Assembly: GCA_001897605.1 (NCBI GenBank)
Contig: MKTL01000001.1
Span: forward strand, 496,001 to 560,000
Source of the DNA: Clostridiales bacterium 38-18
Lineage (GTDB): Bacteria; Bacillota; Clostridia; Peptostreptococcales; Acidaminobacteraceae
DNA: 64,000 bases
Direction of reading: 5' to 3'
Under the pieces are notes generated by a model. That model was not told the origin of the DNA. It searched no databases and saw only the letters and a list, made by a program, of their open reading frames with translations. Both the position numbers and the translations under genes were made by a program. Below are positions 21,547 through 29,533 of the stretch, piece after piece. Each line of letters opens with the position of its first letter. Within the stretch, counting starts at the first letter, position 1.

Positions 21547-21708
21547 TTAATTGGCTAATATGGGGATTGATGAGATTTTCCCGCAAAGTTCACATTTGAT
21601 GGTGACGATGCCCACACTGTCTTTAGTTGCATCAAACAATCGCCTGTTGCAATGTGGGCAGATAATCGGTTTATAGTCTAATGAAAATGAAAGTTTCGAT
21701 GCACCGCC
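21547..21708 (-). pseudogene. Com-like zinc-ribbon protein, without a visible start codon
   Basis: The frame encodes YKPIICPHCNRRLFDATKD, then IKCELCGKISS: two CxxC pairs as in small Com-type zinc ribbons found in Firmicutes elements. It lies in the same frame as the polymerase gene, directly after its tandem stops TAA-TGA. Between these stops and the first cysteine no ATG, GTG, TTG or CTG exists (only ATT). It is either translated from a rare start, made by readthrough, or has lost its start. The sequence itself looks well conserved. Confidence 0.5.
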
Positions 21709-21711
21709 TCA

Positions 21712-22956
21712 TTAGGTGTACATCATGCCAGGCATGATGATATCATGGTGGTCACTATTTGCATTTTCAACCATTCCGAGTAAAGTTGCAGAATAAATGG
21801 ACCATTTGCCAAATCGACTTCGAATGTGCTCGATGGTATCGTCGAGTTTTTCCATTTTCAGGCGTCTATTGGCATCATCAAAGAGCATGAGCTGGTCAGG
21901 TGTATACTTAGGCTCTAGATTAATGGCGCGTACTGTAAGAGCTCTTACTGGAGACTTCCAGTCATAGTTCTTTGCAAACAGTCGCTTAGCCGTTTGTGCA
22001 ATCTCAAGTGGATTTTGGGTAGCGATTTGAAGTGGCATCTGAAATTGCTGATATGCCAAATCTTGATCTTTAACAGTAAGCTGCACACCTTTGGCTTTTA
22101 AATCATGAACCTTTAATCGATGTGAGACATCTTGCGTTAAATGCAAAATGACTTGCCAAACTTCTTCAGGGGTGTCTAGGTCAGCGCGACAAGTTGTGCC
22201 ATGTCCTATGGACTTGATGGGTGATTCATAATCTTTTGCCATCACTCTGGATTGATCAAGGCCATTGGCATAATACCAAATCATTTCACCATTTTTACCA
22301 AGGCAACTTCGAATAAAAGCGAAAGGTGTTTTAGCGAGATCACCAATGGTTTCTATACCGAAGTTCATTAGCTTTCGGTTGGTAGACCGTCCAACATAGA
22401 ACAGATCCGACACAGGCAGTGGCCACACTTTTTCTTGAAAATTTTCTCTCGGAATGACCGTTATGGCATCAGGTTTTTTCATATCACTGCCAAGTTTGGC
22501 AAAGATTTTGTTATATGAAACGCCGATGCTTACTGAGAGACCTAATTCTTCTTTGGTTGTAAGTCTAATTTTTTCTGCAATGGTTAAAGCGTCCCCATGA
22601 ATGGACCTGCTGGCGGTAACATCCATCCAACATTCGTCCATACCATATGGCTCTACCAGATCTGTGAAACGATGATAGATTTCTCTTGTGAGTTTTGAAT
22701 ATTTTAAGTATTGCTCGTATTGGGGTTTTACCATAATTAAATCTGGACAAAGTTGCTTTGCTTCCCAGTTGACCATACCTGTTTTAATGCCTGCTTTTTT
22801 AGCTTTTTCCGATTTGGCCAAGACGATGCCATGCCGATCCTCCGTAGCACCACAAACAGCGATGGCCTTATCTTTCAGCGCAGGATTGAGCATCACTTCT
22901 ACAGACGCATAGAAACTGTTTAAATCACAGTGTAATATTGCACGATCTGAATTCAT
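21712..22956 (-). CDS. Y-family DNA polymerase (DinB/UmuC type)
   Basis: Error-prone translesion polymerase. The N-terminal palm has HCDLNSFYASVE and the catalytic acidic pair in MDECWMDVTAS. A helix-hairpin-helix stretch (FYVGRSTNRKLMNFGIETIGDLA) and little-finger domain follow; the C terminus ends in a PGMMY motif common in copies on mobile elements. 414 aa. ATG 22956 follows AAGGAG with 8-bp spacing. It has its own strong promoter (TTGACT-17-TATGAT) and faces an XRE repressor and an ImmA-type protease, the usual layout of a damage-inducible cassette. Known UmuC proteins need accessory factors; none is obvious here. Confidence 0.92.
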   Translation of the reverse strand: MNSDRAILHCDLNSFYASVEVMLNPALKDKAIAVCGATEDRHGIVLAKSEKAKKAGIKTGMVNWEAKQLCPDLIMVKPQYEQYLKYSKLTREIYHRFTDLVEPYGMDECWMDVTASRSIHGDALTIAEKIRLTTKEELGLSVSIGVSYNKIFAKLGSDMKKPDAITVIPRENFQEKVWPLPVSDLFYVGRSTNRKLMNFGIETIGDLAKTPFAFIRSCLGKNGEMIWYYANGLDQSRVMAKDYESPIKSIGHGTTCRADLDTPEEVWQVILHLTQDVSHRLKVHDLKAKGVQLTVKDQDLAYQQFQMPLQIATQNPLEIAQTAKRLFAKNYDWKSPVRALTVRAINLEPKYTPDQLMLFDDANRRLKMEKLDDTIEHIRSRFGKWSIYSATLLGMVENANSDHHDIIMPGMMYT

Positions 22957-22991
22957 AGACAGCACTCCTTAAAAATAATAAAGGGGAACGA

Positions 22992-23098
22992 TTGACAGAT
23001 GAAGTTATAAAATGTAAAATGAAGAAAACTTCATCTTGTTTTCAATCATAGCAACGAAATGAATTTAAGTCAATATAAAAATGAAGTTAATGAAGTTT
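22992..23098. promoter_or_regulatory. Divergent promoters with TGAAGTT operator boxes
   Basis: Plus strand: TTGACA (22992-22997), 17-bp spacer, TAAAAT (23015-23020) for the XRE gene. Minus strand: TTGACT (23073-23068), 17-bp spacer, TATGAT (23050-23045) for the polymerase. Boxes: ATGAAGTT at 23000-23006, the inverted pair ATGAAG-AAAA-CTTCAT at 23019-23034, and ATGAAGTT twice in tandem at 23081-23097. The boxes overlap or flank both promoters, as expected for repression by the XRE protein and release by ImmA proteolysis. Confidence 0.65.
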
Positions 23099-23120
23099 TA
23101 TTCACTTAGGAGGCGAGAAG

Positions 23121-23555
23121 ATGAAATCCTTTTCCGAGAAGATCAGAGAAGCGAGAGAAGCACTAAAATTAAATCAACAACAGCTTAGCGATTTGGTTGG
23201 TGTATCCAAACGGTCCATAGCGGCATATGAAACCACTGATACGAAACCGCGTGGCAATATAGCAGGAAAATTGGCATCTGCACTCCAAGTATCTGTAGAT
23301 TACCTGCTCAATGACGATATCATTGATCCAAAACACGGCATCGAAAAGTCACCCTATGTTGAAGAGACGCGTGAACGGTTAGGCGCAAAAGCAGCAAAAG
23401 AAATGGATGTTCTTCTTGAACAAAACATGGCATTATTTGCAGGTGGTGAACTGGATCAAGAGGCAAAAGACGCTTTTTTTGAAGCGGTGATGAAGGCTTA
23501 TATTACTTGTAAAGAAGACGCTCGTAAGACTTTTGGGAAAAAATCTAAAGGGTGA
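23121..23555 (+). CDS. XRE-family repressor
   Basis: 144 residues. The N-terminal helix-turn-helix (about 5-60, LKLNQQQLSDLVGVSKRSIAAYE) resembles the CI/Cro type. The C-terminal part (YVEETRERLGAKAAKEMDVLLEQNMALFAGG) is found in repressors paired with ImmA/IrrE proteases. AGGAGGCGAG precedes the ATG. It probably controls itself and the divergent polymerase through the TGAAGTT boxes. Confidence 0.85.
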   Translation: MKSFSEKIREAREALKLNQQQLSDLVGVSKRSIAAYETTDTKPRGNIAGKLASALQVSVDYLLNDDIIDPKHGIEKSPYVEETRERLGAKAAKEMDVLLEQNMALFAGGELDQEAKDAFFEAVMKAYITCKEDARKTFGKKSKG

Positions 23556-23566
23556 TTGGTGATTAA

Positions 23567-24106
23567 ATGTCAATAGAAATGATTTGTAAAGAAGCGTATG
23601 GATTGATGCAGCACTATGGTGAACGAGATCCTTGGAAGTTAGCTAAAGCAATGAATATCATCGTAGATCAACAACCGATGGGAAATTCTCCTAATGCCTG
23701 TAAGGGATTCTATCTCTACCAGTCTAGAAAGAGACACATAACGATTAATAGCGACTTGCCGGAGACCGTAAAACGCATTATTTTAGCGCATGAGTTGGGT
23801 CATGCAGTGCTTCATCAAAAGACAAAGATCAATAACTTCCATGACTTTGTCCTCTATGACAGTACCTCCCAATATGAATATGAGGCAAACCTCTTTGCCG
23901 CAGAATATCTATTAGATGATGAACTAGTCCGTGAGAAACTCAGTGAAGATACCTTCTTTTTCTCGGTTGCTAAAGAGCTCGAAGTACCGCCTGAACTGCT
24001 TGATTTCAAATTCAGAATTCTTAAAAGAAAAGGTTGGAATTTGGAGTCTCCAATATTAGCGGACAGTAATTTCCTAAAGAACTTATATGACGAAGGTGAT
24101 GAATAA
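23567..24106 (+). CDS. ImmA/IrrE-type metallopeptidase
   Basis: Zinc peptidase that in known elements cleaves the neighbouring XRE repressor after DNA damage. 179 aa. The metal motif is in RIILAHELGHAVLHQ (HExxH, about residues 70-74), with a downstream EYEANLFAAEYLL helix holding the third ligand. It lies 11 bp behind the repressor gene and overlaps the next gene by one base. Confidence 0.9.
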   Translation: MSIEMICKEAYGLMQHYGERDPWKLAKAMNIIVDQQPMGNSPNACKGFYLYQSRKRHITINSDLPETVKRIILAHELGHAVLHQKTKINNFHDFVLYDSTSQYEYEANLFAAEYLLDDELVREKLSEDTFFFSVAKELEVPPELLDFKFRILKRKGWNLESPILADSNFLKNLYDEGDE

Positions 24107-24375
24107 TGCAACAATCAGATAAAGTCTACGTCGCTGTTATAGCAGCCTTTGATGAAGCTGGCAAACTAAAGCCGAGACGCGTCAAATGGGAAGATGGCAG
24201 CACATACACCATAGACCGAATGCTTGATGTGAGACCTGCAGCAGCCCATAAAGCTGGCGGTCAGGGTGATCGCTATACAATTGAGATCAATGGCAAAGAA
24301 AGCTATCTCTTTTTTGAGCGGACAGCAAAACAGAGTGGTTTGGATGTTGGAAGATGGTTTGTGGAGCGGAAGTGA
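24106..24375 (+). CDS. Small conserved protein of the repressor-protease cassette
   Basis: 89 residues. Starts VYVAVIAAFDEAGKLKPRRV and contains a beta-rich core with WEDGSTYTIDRMLDVRPAA. No cysteines or membrane segment. Proteins of this kind recur beside DinB/ImmA genes on Clostridia elements, but I know no function. Its ATG overlaps the stop of the ImmA gene, so it is translated with it. Confidence 0.7.
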   Translation: MQQSDKVYVAVIAAFDEAGKLKPRRVKWEDGSTYTIDRMLDVRPAAAHKAGGQGDRYTIEINGKESYLFFERTAKQSGLDVGRWFVERK

Positions 24376-24422
24376 ACAGTTGACCAAGTTATTATCAAAT
24401 TAATTTTGATTCGGAGGATGGT

Positions 24423-25016
24423 ATGTCTATGAAAAAGATTCCTGAAAAGATAAGTCAGGTTTGTGAAATTCTGAACTCAGATAATGAAATTGGTATTGAA
24501 CATAGACTTGAAAAAGTTAAGCATAATCAAAAGATTAAAGTAATAGAACGTTATTCTGATGAATTGAAAATAGTAACTAAGCATTATGCTGATATCATTT
24601 CAAAAAAAGTGAGTTTTGACGTGATTAAAAAACTTAAAGTGACAAAAGCTCCATTGATGACAGGTGATGATTCAGTACTTGAGAATGTTTGGGAAGAGAT
24701 TTGTGTTCAAATGCAATTTGAGGAATCATTCTTTTGGGATACTTATGAATTTCACATAATTGAATTGATAAAAAGAGAACTTGAATCACTTCCAAAGCAA
24801 GAACTACAAGCAATTTGGCTTTCTACTGATGAATTTCAAGAGATTTTTAATAATAATTATTGGGATGATGACCTTTATGGCGAGGTTGAAGATGACGAAG
24901 CTGCGTACATAATAAATATTGATTCAATTTGTGAGTTTGTGTTATATAACTATGTTCTGAGTGTTGCAGTTAATGAAAATAACGAAAAAATTGATACTTA
25001 TTTGAATGGGCAATAA
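24423..25016 (+). CDS. Hypothetical acidic protein
   Basis: 197 residues, strongly acidic in the C-terminal part (NNNYWDDDLYGEVEDDEAAY). No motif I recognise and no membrane segment. GGAGG lies ahead of ATG 24423; a second in-frame ATG lies two codons on. A terminator follows. It is AT-richer than the preceding cassette and may be a separate cargo gene or an immunity/anti-defence protein; neither can be shown. Confidence 0.6.
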   Translation: MSMKKIPEKISQVCEILNSDNEIGIEHRLEKVKHNQKIKVIERYSDELKIVTKHYADIISKKVSFDVIKKLKVTKAPLMTGDDSVLENVWEEICVQMQFEESFFWDTYEFHIIELIKRELESLPKQELQAIWLSTDEFQEIFNNNYWDDDLYGEVEDDEAAYIINIDSICEFVLYNYVLSVAVNENNEKIDTYLNGQ

Positions 25017-25335
25017 TTATTAAGTCAACATTGAACAATTTAAAAATGAGTAAATAAAAGCGACTGAATAAAGGTAGTCGCTTTTTATTTGTCCTAAACT
25101 TCACTCTTTTGAAAACAGAAAAACAAAATAGTAAATTATCATATGCTACTTGTATCTTGCATGTTTCTGTATCTTTGTCAGTGACAGTTTATCTTTGCAT
25201 ATGCAGAAACTAGTTCGAGATATCGAACGAAATCATGGTTAAATCATAAAAAAAATGTTAAACTGAAAACAAGGTGAAAATCAAGGGTAAAAGTCAAGTG
25301 TTAGTCGAAACTATGTTCATAATGGGGTGATATGA
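25017..25335. promoter_or_regulatory. Intergenic region before the defence operon, with terminator and operator-like site
   Basis: A terminator at 25056-25090 (AAAAGCGACT / AGTCGCTTTT then TATTT) closes the preceding gene. GTTCGA-GATA-TCGAAC, an inverted repeat at 25213-25228, is a good candidate operator for the small XRE regulator that follows. No strong -35/-10 pair could be placed between it and the gene. No open frame of note. Confidence 0.5.
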
Positions 25336-25545
25336 ATGGGGATAAGCTACAAGAAACTATGGAAACTATTAATTGATAAAGACATGAAAAAAACACAATT
25401 GCGAGAGGCTGTTATGCTGAGTTCCAGTACCATAGCAAAGTTAACAAGAAATGAATATGTAGCACTTGATGTTTTAGTACGCATTTGTTTTGTCTTGAAT
25501 TGTGATATTGGAGATATTATCGAAATAAAGCGGGACGAACAGTAA
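25336..25545 (+). CDS. Small XRE/Cro-type regulator
   Basis: 69 residues, almost entirely one helix-turn-helix domain: ISYKKLWKLLIDKDMKKTQLREAVMLSSSTIAKLTRNE, then a second half ending in VLNCDIGDIIEI. Such single-domain regulators often stand ahead of restriction genes and delay their expression. GGGGTGAT precedes the ATG. It lies 61 bp upstream of the helicase gene in the same direction. Confidence 0.85.
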   Translation: MGISYKKLWKLLIDKDMKKTQLREAVMLSSSTIAKLTRNEYVALDVLVRICFVLNCDIGDIIEIKRDEQ

Positions 25546-25606
25546 TCACTAGTCGAGTTGTAAAAACATAATAGATCATTCAAAATAAGGTGAGGAGATA
25601 AGAGAA

Positions 25607-28600
25607 ATGGAGATATTCGATAATGTAACCCGAATAGTTAAAGATGATATGACCGTCGAGATAAAAAAGGGTAGTAAGCTCTCTATTGCAGCGGCGTGTT
25701 TTTCTATTTATGCATATCAAGCTCTACGCGGGCAGTTAGATTCAATAGATGAGCTGCGTTTTATTTTTACTTCTCCTACTTTTGTTAAAGAAAAAGCATT
25801 GAAATCAAAACGTGAATTTTACATACCGAGGATAAACCGCGAGCGCAGCATTTATGGTACGGAATTTGAAGTAAAATTACGCAATGAGTTGACACAAAAG
25901 GCGATTGCCAAGGAATGCACGGATTGGATCAGAAAAAAAGTGACATTCAAATCGAATGTCACAAATGAAAATATGGGTGGATTCGTCAATGTGGTTTCAG
26001 CGGATCATGCTCTTACATACATGCCTATCAATGGATTTACGACAGTAGATATAGGTTGCGATAGAGGCAATAATAGCTATAATATGGTCACTAAAATGGA
26101 AGCACCACATAGCCATGAGTTTATTCGCGTCTTCAATTCTATTTGGAATGATGATTCCAAGCTTCAAGATGTGACAGAAATTGTTATTGATAGCATCACA
26201 GAAGCATACAAAGAAAATTCTGCGAATTTCATCTATTTCGTCACGCTCTACAACATCTTTAATGAATTTCTTGAAGACATTTCGGAGGATGTTTTACCTA
26301 ATGAAGCGAGTGGCTTCAAAGAAAGCAAAATATGGAACCTGCTATATGACTTTCAGAAAGATGCTGTACTTGCCATCATAAATAAACTGGAAAAATACAA
26401 CGGCTGCATACTGGCAGACAGTGTTGGTTTAGGTAAAACCTTCACGTCTATTGCTGTTATCAAGTATTATGAGAACCGGAATAAATCCGTGTTAGTCTTA
26501 TGCCCAAAGAAATTAGCCGACAACTGGAATACCTATAAAGACAATTACGTGAATAATCCAATCGCATCAGATCGATTGAATTATGATGTTTTGTACCATA
26601 CTGACCTTTCAAGGGCATATGGAAAATCAAATGGTCTGGACCTTGATCGTTTGAACTGGGGAAACTACGATCTTGTTGTCATTGACGAATCCCATAATTT
26701 CCGTAATGGTGGTGAACTATCGGGTGCTGAAGGTGAAAAAGAGAATCGGTATTTAAAACTACTGAACAAGGTGGTTCGAGCAGGTGTAAAAACAAAAGTT
26801 CTGATGCTTTCTGCAACACCGGTTAACAATAGATTCAATGATTTGAAAAACCAGTTAGCCCTTGCTTATGAGGGGAATCCGCAATTAATTAACGAAAAGC
26901 TGAATACAGTCAAATCCATTGATGAAATATTCCGAAGCGCGCAAAAGGCTTTTAATACTTGGAGTAAATTGGAACAGGAAGATCGAAAGACATCCGTGCT
27001 GCTAAAAATGTTAGATTTCGATTTCTTTGAAGTATTGGATAATGTAACGATTGCACGATCTAGGAGTCATATTGAGAAATATTATGATACGGCGGAGATA
27101 GGGAAATTTCCTGAAAGGCTCAAGCCTATTTCGTTGCGTCCATCATTAACTACTTTAAGTGAGGCTATTAACCACAACCAAATTTATGAATCGCTTATGC
27201 AATTGAATCTGGCCATTTATACGCCATCAAACTACATTTTCCCGAGTAAGCTGGACAAGTATATGGATCTAAGCGACAAAAAGGGAAATAATCTGACCCA
27301 GGCAGGACGTGAAGAAGGTATTCGGCGCTTGATGAGCATTAACTTATTAAAGCGGCTTGAAAGCTCTGTTTATTCTTTTGGTCTTACTCTTGCCCGGATA
27401 AAAAATCTAATTTCAGAGATGATTAAGAGTATTGATGCGTTCGATAACAATGGAAGTGCAATTCTCGATTTGATAGAAATCAGTGAGACATCAGATTTTG
27501 ATCTGGATGATCAAAATACGGATTTCTTTTCAGTGGGCAAAAAAGTGAAGATAGATCTTGCGGATATGGACTACAAGAGTTGGCGTGCTGAGCTAGCCAT
27601 GGATGCAGAAAACCTTGAATTATTAACTCTAATGATTGCTGATATAACACCGGAATACGATACCAAGCTTCAAACATTGTTTAAGATTTTGGCAGAGAAA
27701 ATTAAAAACCCGATAAATGCAGGGAACAAGAAGGTGTTGGTGTTTACAGCGTTTTCAGACACTGCGGAATATTTATATGATAATGTTAGCAAATACATCA
27801 AGACAAGCTATGGACTTGATACAGCTATGATTACAGGATCTGTTGACGGCAAAACGACAATTGCTAAATTCAAGGCAACGCTTAACAATGTCTTGACTTG
27901 CTTCTCGCCAATTTCAAAAGACAAAATCCTTTTGATGCCAGATACAAAAGACAGTATAGAGATACTGATTGCAACAGATTGCATCTCTGAGGGTCAAAAC
28001 CTGCAAGACTGCGACTATCTCGTCAACTACGATATCCATTGGAATCCGGTACGTATTATACAGCGGTTTGGGCGTATTGACCGTATTGGAAATAGGAACG
28101 GATGTATCCAACTGGTGAATTTCTGGCCAGATTTGACACTGGACGAATACATCAACCTCAAGAGTCGTGTTGAAACGAGGATGAGAATATCCGTCATGAC
28201 TTCAACCGGTGACGATGACCTAATAAATGCTGAAGAAAAAGGAGATCTTGAATACAGAAAACAGCAGCTTCAGCGTTTGCAGGAGGAAGTGGTAGATATC
28301 GAAGAAATGTCCAGTGGTATTTCCATTATGGATTTGGGGCTCAATGAGTTCCGTTTGGATTTGCTGGAATTTGCAAAAAATAATCCGGAGCTGGACAAGA
28401 CGCCATTAGGCATGCATGCCATAGTTCCGGTAACTGAGGATACGCCTGCAGGTGTTATTTATGTGCTGAAAAACATCAACGGTGGGGTCAACATTGACAA
28501 CCAGAATCGATTGCACCCTTTCTATTTGGTTTATATATCGGATGATAGCACCGTGATCTGTGATCACCTTTCGCCAAAAGAGTTGTTGGATAGGATGCGT

Positions 28601-28846
28601 TTTATTTGTAAAAGTAAGACAAGTCCAGATGAGGATCTGTGTCACTTGTTTAACACAGAAACTAAAGATGGAAGGGATATGAGTAAATACTCTGAGTTAT
28701 TGGGTGATGCTATCAATTCCATCATTGATGTTAAAGAAGAAAGTGACATAGACAGCTTATTCCACAGCGGTGGCACATCTGCATTGCTGTCAGAAGTAAC
28801 AGGCCTTGATGATTTCGAGCTGATCTGCTTCCTAGTTGTTAAGTGA
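25607..28846 (+). CDS. SNF2-type superfamily 2 helicase/translocase
   Basis: 1079 residues. The first ~200 (GSKLSIAAACFSIYAYQALRG, then ELRFIFTSPTFVKE) resemble the phospholipase-D-like domain that often precedes such helicases, although no intact HxK-D motif is evident. Helicase motifs: DSVGLGKTF (Walker A, near residue 272), VVIDESHNFRN (near 357), MLSATPVNN (near 401), and motif V/VI ATDCISEGQNLQDCDYLVNY and QRFGRIDRIGN (near 795-828). First gene of a five-gene run with type III Mod and Res. Similar helicases occur with DISARM and other defence operons. Role inferred: DNA translocation during recognition or degradation of foreign DNA. Confidence 0.85.
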   Translation: MEIFDNVTRIVKDDMTVEIKKGSKLSIAAACFSIYAYQALRGQLDSIDELRFIFTSPTFVKEKALKSKREFYIPRINRERSIYGTEFEVKLRNELTQKAIAKECTDWIRKKVTFKSNVTNENMGGFVNVVSADHALTYMPINGFTTVDIGCDRGNNSYNMVTKMEAPHSHEFIRVFNSIWNDDSKLQDVTEIVIDSITEAYKENSANFIYFVTLYNIFNEFLEDISEDVLPNEASGFKESKIWNLLYDFQKDAVLAIINKLEKYNGCILADSVGLGKTFTSIAVIKYYENRNKSVLVLCPKKLADNWNTYKDNYVNNPIASDRLNYDVLYHTDLSRAYGKSNGLDLDRLNWGNYDLVVIDESHNFRNGGELSGAEGEKENRYLKLLNKVVRAGVKTKVLMLSATPVNNRFNDLKNQLALAYEGNPQLINEKLNTVKSIDEIFRSAQKAFNTWSKLEQEDRKTSVLLKMLDFDFFEVLDNVTIARSRSHIEKYYDTAEIGKFPERLKPISLRPSLTTLSEAINHNQIYESLMQLNLAIYTPSNYIFPSKLDKYMDLSDKKGNNLTQAGREEGIRRLMSINLLKRLESSVYSFGLTLARIKNLISEMIKSIDAFDNNGSAILDLIEISETSDFDLDDQNTDFFSVGKKVKIDLADMDYKSWRAELAMDAENLELLTLMIADITPEYDTKLQTLFKILAEKIKNPINAGNKKVLVFTAFSDTAEYLYDNVSKYIKTSYGLDTAMITGSVDGKTTIAKFKATLNNVLTCFSPISKDKILLMPDTKDSIEILIATDCISEGQNLQDCDYLVNYDIHWNPVRIIQRFGRIDRIGNRNGCIQLVNFWPDLTLDEYINLKSRVETRMRISVMTSTGDDDLINAEEKGDLEYRKQQLQRLQEEVVDIEEMSSGISIMDLGLNEFRLDLLEFAKNNPELDKTPLGMHAIVPVTEDTPAGVIYVLKNINGGVNIDNQNRLHPFYLVYISDDSTVICDHLSPKELLDRMRFICKSKTSPDEDLCHLFNTETKDGRDMSKYSELLGDAINSIIDVKEESDIDSLFHSGGTSALLSEVTGLDDFELICFLVVK

Positions 28847-28861
28847 TGGGGGTGAGCGCAT

Positions 28862-29533
28862 ATGTTGTCACTACCAAAATCAACAGAATTCAACCGGAGG
28901 ATACCGAAGCAGAAGTTTTATGAGAATCTCTCCGTTACTCCAGAGCTCAAACGAGTATTTGTAGATCAAATTTCTGTAATCTATTGGCGCAATAAACTTG
29001 CCGCAACAACATTGAACGTAGGCCAGGGAGAGCGAGTCACTGAGGTTGAGATATTTGAAATGAAGCTGAATCAACCAAGTATTGATACGAAGGTTCTACA
29101 GTTGATAGATAAGGAAATACCCTACCACATTCTCTATTTGCTGGAGTATCACGGCGAATACCAAGCATGGATAGGTTGTAAAGAGCCTAGCGCTACAAAA
29201 TCAGATATATTCAAAGTGAACAGCTATTACAATACGGATTGGACAACTTTGGACAAGCTTCCACTTAGTATGGAAGGGCTGCACATGGATGAAATCTATG
29301 ACAATTTCATCCGACAAATTGCTGGAGGTAGACTAGTTGCTAAGAACGGTGAAAATGCTGGAACAAAATCAGATATAAAAGAGGCTATAGATCTTGATTA
29401 CAAGCGACAAAAATTAAATAAGCAAATTGCTTCTCTCGAAATTAAAATAAAGAGTGAAAAACAATTTAATAAGCAAGTGAAGTTAAACACGCAATTGAAA
29501 ACTTTAAAAAAGGAATTGGAGGATATTAAATAA
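28862..29533 (+). CDS. DUF4391 protein
   Basis: 223 residues. The body has the features I associate with DUF4391: SVIYWRNKLAATTLNVG, EIFEMKLNQ and PYHILYLLEYHGEYQAWIGCKE. The C terminus (about 175-223) is a lysine/glutamate-rich coiled coil. No catalytic motif is evident. This family regularly sits between an SNF2-type helicase and a type III methyltransferase, so it may bridge the helicase to the modification-restriction complex. Spacing: 15 bp after the helicase, 1-bp overlap with mod. ATG follows GGGGGTGAG. Confidence 0.8.
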   Translation: MLSLPKSTEFNRRIPKQKFYENLSVTPELKRVFVDQISVIYWRNKLAATTLNVGQGERVTEVEIFEMKLNQPSIDTKVLQLIDKEIPYHILYLLEYHGEYQAWIGCKEPSATKSDIFKVNSYYNTDWTTLDKLPLSMEGLHMDEIYDNFIRQIAGGRLVAKNGENAGTKSDIKEAIDLDYKRQKLNKQIASLEIKIKSEKQFNKQVKLNTQLKTLKKELEDIK

